Positions 13,462 through 25,900 of a stretch of DNA of 64,000 nt are shown here, piece by piece; positions within the stretch are counted from its first letter, which is position 1; every line of letters begins with the position of its first letter. Position numbers and translations under genes: made by a program. The DNA is taken from NCBI GenBank assembly GCA_016748015.1, contig JAAOMT010000514.1, forward strand, positions 480,924-544,923, in the 5' to 3' direction. A model generated the notes under the pieces. It was not told the DNA's origin and made no database searches. It worked only from the letters and a program-made list of their open reading frames with translations. Source of the DNA: Geosiphon pyriformis. Its lineage: Eukaryota > Glomeromycota > Glomeromycetes > Archaeosporales > Geosiphonaceae.

Positions 13462-14919
13462 ATGTCACAAACGCCTGATGATTCTGCGGTTCAGCCTTCC
13501 GAGCTGAAAGGCGAGACCGAGCATGAAGAGCTTGAAGAGCTTGACGTTTTTGGTTGTTCTGTGGAGCCTAGTGTTGTCATTGAAGCCAGGTCCAACGTAA
13601 TTGCCACAATTCTGCCTCCTAATTTAGAGGTGGCGGCACAGATTCGAAAACTGCAAAATCGTGAAACAGAACTTCGGCTTCGTATTGATGAGCTATTAGA
13701 TGAGATAACAGCTTTGGAGGCAATCACTGGTACAGAAAACCAGGGGGCTATAGGGAGTATTATAAGTGGCTGTAGCTCAAACGCACAAGCATCTAGCAGC
13801 GCGCCACAGGTAGAAGAGAACGGTAATGGGCTAACGCAGGCAAGAACGATCATTTACGGCACTTTGTAGAATTTCTTGATTGCTCAATGAATTGAATTCG
13901 ATCAGAGATTTGCTGGGAAGAGTTTAAGGCACCTGAGTGGTGTATACCTATAAAGGCTAATGTCTTGACATTTGATTGGGACGTAAGTAAAAAGCATTTT
14001 AAAGGCTACTTTTTTATTTCTCGTTCCAAAATTTGAGCAGAAAAGGAATATAAACTGATCCAAAAGGAACTCGCACGAGAATGTCAATTTGATGTTATAC
14101 TGATGGATCCCCCGTGGCAATTAGCCACTCATGCTCCTACACGTGGTGTAAGTATTTCCTTAAATATTTATTACAATCCTTCTGCAAATGAATCTCAAAA
14201 TATTCCTAACAAAAGGTAGCCATTGCGTATCAACAACTTCCCGATGTATGCATCGAAGAACTCCCAATTGCTAAATTGCAACAAAATGGTTTTCTTTTCA
14301 TTTGGGTAATCAATAACAAGTACGCTAAAGCGTTTGAGATGATGAAAAAATGGGGATATACGTGAGCATATCTTCTTAAAATTATTTTGGTTTTTACTGG
14401 CAAGCTTGTTATCTTCATTATGATCTTTTCTTTTCCATGGTAGGTATGTAGATGATATAACTTGGGTTAAACAAACCGTGAATAGAAGAATGGCAAAAGG
14501 TCATGGCTTTTATTTGCAACATGCTAAAGAGACATGTTTGGTAGGGAAAAAGGTATGTTATATTTTCCTCTTAAATTTTTTTTGACATGTGAATTTGGTA
14601 AGCAAAAATTTTGTTTTCCCTACTTTTTTTTCCAAAGGGAGATGATCCTCCTGGAACTAGATATTCCATTTCTTCTGATGTCATTTTTTCTGAGAGAAGG
14701 GGACAAAGTCAAAAACCTGAGGAGTTATATGAAATGATCGAAGAACTAGTGCCAGATGGTATATAAAGCCCAAACTATTGAAACTGTTTATTAACTTGGG
14801 AATTTGGTTCAATCAAAAATCATATCCCTTGTTTTTCTTACTTAGGAAAATATCTTGAAATCTTTGGACGAAAGAATAATTTAAGAGATTATTGGGTGAC
14901 AATTGGAAACGAGTTATGA
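13462..14919 (+). CDS. MT-A70 family adenine methyltransferase, probably MTA1/AMT1-like
   Basis: S-adenosylmethionine-dependent N6-adenine methyltransferase. A phase-consistent model is 13462-13756, 13840-13865, 13908-13982, 14046-14147, 14216-14361, 14444-14552, 14638-14758 and 14846-14919 (315 codons). The catalytic DPPW (about residues 153-156, in MDPPWQLATH) is followed by GFLFIWV, ITWVKQ, KGHGFYLQHAKE, ETCLVG and the C-terminal LEIFGRKNN ... GNEL block. These are MT-A70 hallmarks. The KGHGFYLQHAKE block and short N-terminus look more like the MTA1/AMT1 group (DNA 6mA methyltransferases of ciliates and early-diverging fungi) than METTL3, but that is from memory. An N-terminal coiled coil (about residues 57-85) could bind a partner. 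Weak points: the 42-base intron 13866-13907 is unusually short, and reading through it meets a TGA at 13896. Either the intron is real or this allele is broken there. Confidence 0.8.
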
Positions 14920-15828
14920 ATAGTAAAATATCGGAAAAATTCAAAATTGAATTTATTCTGTCCAGATTCTATCAACGGAGCATCCATTAATCATTTCATT
15001 AAGACATAATTAATCTAAGTCGTGGGTTTGCTCCCGAACACAAGAATAATGTAAGGTAAGCTTTTTGACGTTACTAAAAATTAGCTGATAGTTTGAACCA
15101 TGATATGATATCAAATTCATTATAATGCCGCTCTGCAAGAAATTAAAGATTATCAAAAAAGAGCACATCTAAATTCCCAATACCTTCAGCGAGATGCATA
15201 TATTTTCTTATGGTACTATTCATACTTTAAGATTATAATGATAAAGTTGCTGACATTCATGATATTGACCCTAGATGTTAATCATTTGTATTTTCCTGAG
15301 AGTGGTGCAAGATACTAGATGTGGGTCCTGTTGATTAGGGCTGCGACCATTGAGGCAATGACAATCGCATCGAATAAAGGTCACTATTGTTTTTTGGGGG
15401 GTCCCTTCATCGTGTAGTATATATTTAAACTTATCAATTTTAACAGTAAAATGTCATTGATCAAAACCGAATCTGTATAAAAAATTGAACCCCCCGAAAG
15501 AACATGTCAAAAAGTCCGAAAATTAAAAATACCAACAGTTTTTAGCAAATAACCTAGAAATTTACCTCTACCAAATTCATCTATTTCGCTTTTTTTCTTT
15601 TATTCTACTACCTAAAAATCTCTTAGTTCCCAATACCCATTTTCCCCTCAATGGACCTATAGTCAAACCGACCTCCCCAGAGTCGAAACCTTTCTCTCTG
15701 TTTTGTATTTCTTTTTGAATATTTTACATTGCTTATTTTAGTACCCCTCTCTCACAATCTATAAACCTACTCAACTCATATTCAGCGATCATTTTGACTA
15801 AAAATTTTAAAACAGCCGTGCAAGACAG
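14920..15828. other. Intergenic region with a possible gene remnant and the WNK 5' region
   Basis: Between the two plus-strand genes. Around 14967-15055 and 15117-15230 there are short open stretches with protein-like composition (for example SRGFAPEHKNN and NAALQEIKDYQKRA), separated by an intron-like GTAAGC segment. I cannot assign them to a family and no start or longer frame joins them, so they could be a decayed exon pair. From about 15580 to 15828 the sequence is pyrimidine-rich and probably includes promoter and 5' UTR of the kinase gene. Confidence 0.4.
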
Positions 15829-18800
15829 ATGTCAAACTTTTCTGCCACGTCGGCAACTTATCCTCACGAGGAAAAAAGCGAGGACAACGACGAGGAAGAT
15901 GAAGACCATCCGAAGGTAGTAGACACTGACCCAACCGGTCGGTTTGAACGGTTCGAAGAGTCTTTGGGTAAGGGTGCCTATAAAGAGGTTTTCAAAGCGT
16001 TTGACCAGGAAGAAGGGGTGGAGGTAGCCTGGTGTCAGCTACGCCTGAATTTCTCAAAGAAAAAGGACGCTGAAAAGATACAACGTGAGATTGAGATCTT
16101 ACAATCGTTACGTTGTGAAAACATTATCAATTTTTATGCGTCATGGTTAAAAAAGGGTCCCGATGGAAAAGAACGAGTTTTCTTTGTGACGGAACTTATG
16201 ACATCCGGGACGCTCAAACAATACATTCGAAAGACTAAAGGACAGTTAAAGCCTAAACTTTTAAAATCTTGGGCACGGCAAATCCTCAAGGGTCTCAACT
16301 ATTTGCACACTTCCGTCCCACCCGTAATTCATCGGGACCTAAAATGTGATAATATTTTTATAAATGGAAATAACGGTCAAGCAAAGATCGGTGATCTCGG
16401 TTTGGCGATCATTAAGAATAAAGAACACGCCTCGTCGGTACTTGGAACGGTAGTATTCCTCGAAAACCTTTTTCTCGTTATCTTTCTTCATTTATATTTG
16501 TATTAAAATAAAATCTAACAATTCGAATCATTTCATTAAACATAAATTCCTGGCTCTGAATGAATACTCCTGGAATTTGATTTATCCTGTTGTTTTTCGT
16601 TTGCTGTTTGTGTTCTTGTGCTATTATGCCTTCCAACCATATATCTATTTTAAAACGATTTGATGGGTTTCAATTTTCTGTTGTTTCACTTCGCATTTAA
16701 ACTTTTCTTCGTTTTTCGCATCCAATACAATAGCCCGAATTCATGGCGCCAGAGTTATACGAGGAAAAGTACAATGAAAAAGTGGATATCTATGCATTTG
16801 GAATGTGCGTGTTAGAACTCGTTACAAAGGAATATCCATACACCGAATGTACCAATCAAGCCCAAATTTATCGCAAAGTCACCACCGGGATAAAGCCTCA
16901 AGCCTTGCAAAAAGTGAAAGATGCTGCAACCTTGGAATTTATTGAACTTTGCCTAAAATATAATCCAGATGAAAGACCATCAGCTGCACAGTTATTACAG
17001 CATGAGTTTCTAAAAGAAGATTGTGTTATAGATCAGAATACAAGTAGCTCTTCGAAAGAACGTGATGTTTCTCCTAGACCAGTTACTCCAGGATCGCCAA
17101 AGTCACCCGGATTACAGGGAACTTCAATTTTAATCCAATCTGGCAGTCTAGCAAATGTCACAAGTTCAAGCAACACAATAATTGATAATAAGTTTAATGA
17201 GGAGAATCAAGGCAGTACATCCAAGCCTAATAGCATTCTTTCAGTATCAAAAAACTTGTTACCACCACCAGTGACAACTACTACAAAAACAATTGACGCT
17301 GAAAGCAAAACGTATCATGTAAGCTCCTCCAACTCAACGCAGCTGTCTCGGCATGGTTACAAGGAAACTTCAACACCGCAGCAACTGGGTCTAAATAGTT
17401 CCTCGGCTGAAAAAATCCCAAAACCGTCTCCAATCGAATGTAACATTAGGATTTATCAGCCAAGTGAAAAGGACAAGCAATCTAAAAAATCTAAACAAGC
17501 GAAGAATGAGGTTCAGCTTGCAATGACCATAATCAGCCCTGGTCGCACTGATGTTGAAATTAAGTTTCCCTTTAATTTGGAAGATGATACACCCGAAGAT
17601 GTGGTATCAGAAATGGTCAGGGAGCAGATTTTAGTCCAGGAAGGACACGATTTGGCAAAGAAAAACATCGAAGACATTGTTAATTTGATCCTCTCGGGAA
17701 AACATCCTTTGCAACCAAGAACACCGGACCAGTTTGAACCTGAACAATCTAAATCTAGATCTTCTTCTCGACAAGAAAAATCTCATCCCGAGCAGCAAAT
17801 TTACGAAAATTCACATGAAACCGATAATGAGCTCGCACATCAGGCTAATCAAGGAGCCAGGTTAAATGAAGATTTTGACGCAGGGTTTCAGTCTGAAATT
17901 TCATCATCTTATGATAGTATGGATGTGCCTCGATCTGTTTTTCACAAAGATCCATTATCTTCTGCCGAAAGTCTGACAAGGGCCTCATCAGCACGAACAT
18001 CTTGGGAACGAGATGCAGATAATGAAGTTAGGCTAGTTCTTCATAATTCACGGCACACCAATGATTCTGTGACAGTTAATACTAACATAATGCCCACTCC
18101 TGAATATGGAAAAACTCCACCAATGGGTGCTATTGGAATTGCTCCGAATAATGTATATCCTCCACGCTCTCGATCAGTTTCAATGTCAGGTATGGTCAAT
18201 CAGACTCATAGTCCTCCATCTTCTCGTTCAGGCACAACTACACCTTTTCAATGGCCTTTGGATGATATACTACCGGTTGATGATGCACAAAATTTCAATA
18301 TGGTCTTAAATCCACGATCACCCACTCAGCCTTCATATTCACGTCCATCCTCGGTAGCTTCAGATTCTGCAACACTATATCATCCTCAATTCTCACATCC
18401 CCATCCCATTAAAACAAATCAAAATCCTTCTCAATCACATTATGCCGCAACACCTGATACTCAATATACTTCTGACGCTCCCTATGTACCCGCATCTCCA
18501 CGAACAAACTATACTCGAAGTAATAGCTTTTCCACTCCGCACTCTCCTGGTACCTCTCCTTTAAAGTTGCAAGATACTCAGCGTCGAATAACCAACCCTG
18601 GATTGCCCTCCTCGCCAATACAGCCGGATATTCCGATTAACTCGATTAATGGCTATTCTGGATATTCGAACAACTCGGAACGGATACGCAGATCCTCTAT
18701 ATCTTCAACTACCTCACATTCATCTGCACATTCTGCTATCCCTGAGACCGGATCAGAACCAATGGCTGGAAACCGATCTCAGATATTTCACCATACAAAT

Positions 18801-20522
18801 ATGTCGCAACAACAACAACTTTCAAATATGTTGCAGCATTCACAGCATATGCAACAAGAAGAAATTGTGATGAATCATGATGTAGGGGCAGGTTTGGGAA
18901 TACAGACCGAACAAGGATATCTTCCCGGATATCGACCCGGGGACTCGATCCCTACTATGAGAGGATATGAAATAGGTGTTTCTAGTAATGCTAGTTCGAC
19001 GATTCTATCCCCAGGTGATAATTATGGCCTACAAGACTCGCAACAGCGTCACAATAATCTTTTTCCTCGTTCGACGCCTATCACAGAAAATGCAATTATG
19101 TATCAAGACTCGGAGCGGGGGGGAATGCATTATAGCCATCCTCATCAGCATCACGAGTTCGGTCCCTCGAGCACTGAGAGATTTCCAGAAGATGAAGACA
19201 CAAGTGACGATGATGAAGCAGTCACACTAGCACTGAAAGAAAAGCATCGACTTGAAACAGCCGAATTGCATCAAAAACACGCACAAGAATGGGTGCAATT
19301 AATGAACGAAAGAAAAATGAAGTATAAACACCATCATCACAATCAATCAAAAAGCGGCAACACAAACGTGGCCAAATCACCTGGTAGCTCGCCAAAGATA
19401 AATCGACCTCCCACAACAGATCCTTCCGCCCGACAAAATGGGGTTTCCTCCTTAAATTCAACTCCAGCTCTAGGACCACAAACGATGGTAAGCGACCATT
19501 ATGGTAATATTCCAATGACCTATTCAATGATACATGCATCCCAATTATCGGTGTCTTCAATAAATCCGAATTCCTCAGCCCCGAAAACGGCAATAGCTTC
19601 CAATAATCCTGCTGGGATAAATGGAGGTCAAATTCCAGTATCATTGGTCCAATATAATGTCGCCTCAATGTCACAGGCATCCTCTGTTCCAGGCGGTGGT
19701 TCATCTAAACCCTCTATTCCAATAAAAATCCAATCATCAGCCACTACCACTACCTTCAACACGCATTCATCTATACCTAATACAATATTGCCCTTTTCCA
19801 CAGCCATTCAATCAACGCAATCCTCCTCTTCAACATCATCTTCTATATCATTACCTTCATCCATGACTACCATTCCTTCGGCGAGCGCTCCAACATCTTC
19901 TCATTCCATTAATACATCAGCATCTGCTCCAACTTCAGGAACTCCCAACACACCAAAAATGAAGCCGCAACCAGGTATTGCCCCCAGCACAATAAGATCT
20001 TTGCCTGATGAACTTAACGCCATGACTGAGCTTCAAATCACTGAACTTCAAAAGCTTGCACAAAAAGTTAATGGACAAGCAAAACAGAGCGGCAGTTTGG
20101 CGAATGGAACTACAAATCCAGCTGTTTCAAAAGTGCAAGCTGGGCGTGAGTCGCCAGCAGATGGGACAAGTCGACCAATTTTGCTTTCACAGTCCCTCCC
20201 CCACCAACAACAATTTCACGCGAGTTCTATGGCACAATTGAGTCTTTACGAAATGGAGAAACAACAGAGACAACTTTCAAATCATGACTTGACAACAAAA
20301 TCTTCTGCCCTTCCCAACCCTTTATATCCCAACGTTATTCATAATGCCACTGGGGGATTGGGTTTGAACGAGGTTACCTCTCCTTTTATGCCGGGAAATA
20401 ATGGATATTTTGGATCGCATCAATCCAACGTGTCGCTTGATTTATTAGCAAGTTTCGGAGACTCATTAGGACCCACATTGCCAAGCAAAAAGCATCAAAA
20501 TGAACAAGATTTATTGGGGTGA
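15829..20522 (+). CDS. WNK-type (with-no-lysine) serine/threonine kinase
   Basis: Two exons, 15829-16449 and 16734-20522, with a 284-base GT-AG intron that splits the activation segment between LGT and PEFMAPE. The product is about 1,469 aa. The kinase domain covers about residues 40-285. The usual subdomain II lysine is replaced by Cys69 (VAWCQ), while Lys52 sits in the glycine loop (GKGAYK), which is the WNK arrangement. HRDLKCDN and the GDLGLA variant of DFG are present. Near residues 465-530 lies an OSR1_C/PF2-like region ([11 protein letters not shown], then [12 protein letters not shown]). The long Ser/Pro/Gln-rich tail includes a charged coiled coil ([18 protein letters not shown]). 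In animals WNKs phosphorylate SPAK/OSR1 kinases in osmotic and chloride signalling; the fungal target is unknown. The frame is intact. The first ATG of the open frame was chosen as start. Confidence 0.93.
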
Positions 20523-21634
20523 AGCAAAAAACGTTTCACTTGATATTTTTTGATCAGAAAAGACTTTATGGGTATTTGCTTTTTGTGTTCACTTTAGCAT
20601 GATCTGTGTGTGAAATTACAGTCCTTTTTTATGAATATTTATTCACACAATTTCATAGCTAAATAATCATTTCTCTTAAGAACTTTTTTTATTGTATTTT
20701 CTCAAAAATTGGGTTTGGGTCACATTGTGCGTGCTCGTAACTTTATCCCTTTTTCTTTTGTAAATTTTTTAGATTATGTTTTGTTTTCCCTTGCTTTTTT
20801 TAATATTTCAATTTTTGAAATTATTTCGCTTTATTAACCGCTTCAGCTCTTTTTGGCTTTCCTTACCCAACAAAGCAGAAAGATAAAATTTGGCGGAGAC
20901 ATTGAAGGCAGAGTGCCGCCTAAAACAGCTTTGTGTTTCGTGTTTAGCAATTTTATAACCTTTTTTTTTCCAGTGATCTGCCACTATATTTTTCTGTGGT
21001 AACCAAACGAGAGACGAAGCCTGTACTTATTTATTTCGGTGGTGGGCAAATTCTTTAACATTGCACCCGCGGGAAATCCAATCCAACAAATCAAAAAAAA
21101 GTTTGTTTCAGTTGTTTGTTTCGCCTCATTATCATCAAGATGGACGATTCATGGCGATAATGATGACGACGAACCGACGCATGTAATAATATTTCTTCAT
21201 GAATAAATAATCATAGAGGCATTTTTAACAAAATTGTCCAACCGAGTGAGATCAAGTTTGTTTTTACTTGTCATTTTTCAACTATTTGTGTTAATAATTA
21301 ATGTTAAAGGTTCGCGTGTTGTAGAGTGGAAAGAAACTGTGCCTTTACTGCGCTCGGTGAGTTTAATTTGATGCAGGATGATATGTTGAGAATTATCGTA
21401 GTTTTTAAGTTTCTTTGCTTAGAATTTTTCTCATTAAATTCAAGTATAATATTCAATTAATATATTAAAATAATTTTTCAATTAATATATTAAATATATT
21501 GTAACGAATTTTTTTGTATTTGAGAATTATTATTAATTATTGTTTTATTTTTTATACCAATAATTAACAAATTTTATTTTTATACATTTGTATTTAATAT
21601 TTGAATTTTTATTTTTAAAAAATATATAACATAT
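20523..21634. other. 3' flank of the WNK gene, no gene seen
   Basis: The first few hundred bases after the stop are T-rich and are probably 3' UTR. The segment about 20860-21360 is less AT-rich than the repeats that follow, yet has no long frame on either strand, so it may be a long 3' UTR, a noncoding transcript or simply spacer. A short direct repeat (TTCAATTAATATATTAAA) occurs twice near 21453 and 21478. Confidence 0.45.
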
Positions 21635-22172
21635 TGTTACGGGTCAGAATAATATGTTAATGAATAGCAAAGAAAACAAGTTTTATATGGTAAAAAAATA
21701 ATCAAAAGGTAAATTCAACTTAAAAAGTGAATTAAATTTGTAAAGATTCATTGTACAAGATCAGTCTCTTTCAAGAAAATCTGAAGATAAAAGAATAATT
21801 TGTATTGTTAACAAAAAATAACACAGCTGCTATAATTATATGTTTTATGTTAGTACTTTTATAATTTAATAATAAATATTGTTTATATTTTTCAGTAAAT
21901 ATTTATTTAATATATTACACAAAAGCTAATAATATACAAATCAAAAAATGAAAAAAAATAGAAATCAAAAGTATAAGTAAATTAAAATTGTTGTATTAAT
22001 CTTGTAAGAAATTAATTTTAATATAAAATAAATTTTTATAGCTTTGAAAAGTTTTACTTAATAACTATTTTTAAAAACAAAGTAATTAATATATATAATT
22101 AGATATATAATATAATTAAAAGCTAAAAAATTTAACCATAAAATTATTTTTACAAAAAATTAAGCTTTAACA
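21635..22172 (-). repeat. Decayed solo LTR (same family as 45949-46637)
   Basis: Read on the minus strand, this matches the solo LTR at 45949-46637. The end block TGTTACGGGTCAGAA faces TGTTATGGGTTAGAG, followed by matching blocks around the TTCAACTT, GCAAGATCAGTCTC and AATCTGAAGATA landmarks. The match thins towards 22050-22172, where the U3 part has become almost pure A/T. The boundary at 21635 is good and the one at 22172 is approximate. No internal element sequence adjoins it. Confidence 0.65.
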
Positions 22173-22778
22173 AAATAAAATTATTTAAAAAATTTTTATA
22201 ATAATTGTAGTAATATTAATCAATTTATAAAACTAAATTACAATATAAGTATTTTGGCTTTTTTTACAATATTTAAAACTCTTAGAATATTTAATTATAT
22301 AATATTTAATAATTTTTAAAATTGTTTTCTTTAACAGTTTTATGTTTTTTATAATTTTATCAAGTTGTTTATAATATTTAAATATATTAAAAAATTATTT
22401 TTAACAATTATGTATTTAAATATGTACTTTTTAATTTTTGTTGATTTTTTGTTTTTTTAACCAGTTTTTTATAGATTAATAATAAAACATATTTTAATCT
22501 TATTTTTTATTATAATTTGTTTTTTAATAATAAACAAACCATTTAAATAATTTTTTATTAAATATTGATAAAAAATTAAAAAAAATTTTTTTATATTAAA
22601 TCAAAATATATTTGTTTTAGTGCTTTATTAATTAATATTATAAGTATTATAATAATTAATAATTAAATATGTTTTTTATAATACTTTTTAATTTGTGTAT
22701 TATAAACAAATTAATTATTAAATATTGTTTTATATTAATTTGTAAAATATAAAATTTATTGTTTAATAATTTCTTAAT
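22173..22778. other. AT-rich spacer, no gene seen
   Basis: Nearly pure A/T sequence with no reading frame. It lies between a decayed LTR and the A-tail of the minus-strand LINE that ends at 22779. I see no identifiable feature. Confidence 0.6.
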
Positions 22779-22913
22779 TTTTTTTTTTTATTATGTTTAA
22801 TGAGTGAGGTCCAAATACTACCTAGAACTATACATCAATGAAATGATCTAAACTAAGTGCAAATTATGTGCTTAACCACACGTAACCAGCCACTCAAGCC
22901 AGTCAGAATAATA

Positions 22914-25900
22914 CTATGCAACTATATTAACAAAAACAATGTCACCAATACCCGAAAAAAACAAACAAGACTTGTGAAAGCTAAAAAGAATGCCAAAGGC
23001 TTCAGTAACACCAAGCAATTTAACCACACTAGGCAACAACCTTAAAACCAAACCAAAAACTGGGATGGGAATTGATCCGTCCACTAAGATCAGACTATTT
23101 TTTTCTATAAAAACACGATGCTTGGTATGGACTAACCAAATATCATTCCTAAAAGTGGAGCATAGAGAGCACATAAAATCAGTAATTTTAACACCAACAA
23201 TCTTGGAATCATGGAAGACAGTAACAGCTTCTTGAAGCCATTCATTGAAAACAAAACCCTTGTAAAGAGCCGAAAAAACCAGCAAATCCAAAGCACAGGT
23301 TAACATAAACTGCAACACAACCAAAAAAAGAAGAGAGAGCCCAGAAAGTGACTTTCAAGAAGACATGCAGAATTTCAGAACCTGATGATGAGCCAAATCA
23401 TCAACCACACAAGAAAACACATAATCAGAAATCTTTACCTTACCACAATACAGACACAGGACACTAGGATAACATTTATTGTAAATGTGCTTCCAGACAG
23501 CCACAGGAAGCTGACAGTACAAAGCTTTCATAAGATAAGTATGAGTATCAGCTGTGAGTCTGCTAGCAAAACCAGTGGCCATATGCAAATCAGGGTGCCA
23601 AACCCTAGAAAAACTGAGCCAGTCAACATTTGAACACAAACCACTAGCCAGAAATCCAGATCCAGAACCGATCTTCCAGCGTGCATGACAAACTGCACGA
23701 TAAACATTTCTAACAAAGTGTCTAGAATTACCAGAAACAACACTACCATCTGCCAACAAAAAGTGTCTATCCATGTGAGGAGGAAGATACCAACCAGATA
23801 GAGACGTAGCATCAGTGATGCTATTAGCGCAGTTATTCCCCAAAATGCTGGAGTGGCCCTTGACTTTGTGCCAACTAACTCTCAAATTTTTACTGTGAAT
23901 AACATTCCGAATATGCCGATGCTCGACCCAACATCAATTGCGAAAGTCAGAGCACACCAGGCTTAACTCAGACCTACAAGTATCTAAAGCTGCTTGACTA
24001 TTTGAAAACAAATTAACAGAACAAGCTGCAGGTATGCACTCTAAAGCCAATACTATAGCCTGTAATTCCGCTAAAGTAGATGACACTAAACCCTAAACAC
24101 CAACACCCAAACCCAAATTAATGTTCTCAAAAAAAATGGCAGCCCCAGCTCTACAATCAACTATGCCCAAATACTTCAAAGAACTATTTGTATATACAGA
24201 CAAACTATTGATGTCAACCTGGGAAAGACGACCACGAGCAGTCACAAAATCATCAGACTCACAAAAGTTAAGAGGACCATTACCAACTGAGGCTGTAGAA
24301 GACAAATGAGAAGCCATAAGAAATAGAACAGAAAGTTTGAACCATTCAGGAACTGAGCCACAAGGGTCCAGCCTTTTTCACCACTTGAAGGTGCACCAGT
24401 TAAAACCAACACCATGACAATCACGAAGCTGATCCACGAAGGCAACACCAAAATGCTGGAGAAAAGGTAAAAACTTGAAAAACAAAGACTTACCAAGAAT
24501 GACAAACATAGAAACCCCATTGTGAAATTAAAAAGCACTGGCCAAAGAGCCACCCAAAGACAAATTGCAATCAAAGAGAATGCAAACCATACCAGCCAAG
24601 AAATTATTAGAAACATTGACATGAATACGAGCAGGAGAGATCAAAGAGTGAATGGGCCGTCAACACAGAACCTGTAAGTCATGTGACCTGTGACTGAACA
24701 GATGCCCCAAGGTTCTGTCAGAGTTTGCAAAACTGATAAGTGAAGCTACTTTACTCTCAGATTGACACTGTGAAAAAGATTTTAAACCATAAAAAAAAGG
24801 ATGGTGAATAGTATCACTAGGAAAGTCCATTGGGAGACCAGCTTTTAGCTTCAAGCCTTTGTGAATCAGAACATCTCATTTATCACACACACCAACAGGA
24901 ATATAGCCAAACTGCATTCTGTAGCCAATTATGAGATGAAAAACTGCTGACACCAGATACAAGAACTGCTTATCTGAAACTGCCTTCCTTAGAACCAAAT
25001 TAGTAAAGAAACAAACGTCTGAATGTGCTTTAGCCAAGCTAGGCCTTGAAAGACCCTCAGTTGACAAAAAGATACCGAGATACCAATGAGATTCCCCTCT
25101 ATGGGCAACAAAAATAAGTAAACTACTAATAAAAAGAGATGGAACACTGACCCTGCTGTTGATTGGAATGGCCACAGTTTTGTCATTATTAATTGAAATG
25201 TTATTGACTCAAAAAAATTCACTAGCAATGTTGAAAATATGCTGAGTAGCAGCCTGACTGCTACCAACCCAAATACTATCATCAACAAAGACACCAGCAG
25301 CAAAAAAAGTAGAAAGCCCAGCCTGAAACTTAGTGCGACCACTCCCAAAAACAAAATGAGAATTGAGCCTGTAACCACACACACTCTCTTGACACTTGAC
25401 TTCACACAAAAGAAGATCATAAAATATGTGCCACAGCAGAGAGAAAAAAACTTTACCTTGGTCTAACCCATCAAACACCCAGTAACTATTGGTCAAACCA
25501 AAATCTGTCATGATACAGTTGGTTCAGTCCTTATGAATACTATCAAAAAAGCAAACAAATTTACTACACATTTTGATCCTGACCAAGCTCCTCTCAAGGT
25601 GCTCCCAGCCAACCAAATCATACACCTTCCACATGTCCTGCAGAACAAGCCAAAGTTCCCAGTTTTTTTCCAAAGCATTCTCAATTACTGAGCCAACCAC
25701 AAAAATAGGAAACTGAGTTGTTGTACCCTTTAAAACCGAAAAATTGTCACCACACAGAACATCATATAAGCTGCAAGCCAGTGAGATTCTATCTGAAAGA
25801 ATCTTGGATAGAATTTTGCGAGCTGTTTTAATTAAGGCAATAGGACAAGTATTCATAAGAACACCCTTCCACTCATAAGGTTTGGGAATTATCGAAACCC

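Noticed and set aside
13491-13853. 120-codon open frame on the minus strand
   Set aside because: It is antisense to the first exon of the methyltransferase gene, Ser-rich by reading complement codons, with no start context or domain.
19222-19704. 160-codon open frame on the minus strand
   Set aside because: It lies opposite the well-supported WNK coding exon and has no recognisable domain; it is a shadow of a low-complexity coding region.
20860-21430. Possible noncoding RNA gene in less AT-rich sequence
   Set aside because: I see no tRNA-like arms, promoter boxes or other signature; composition alone is not enough.
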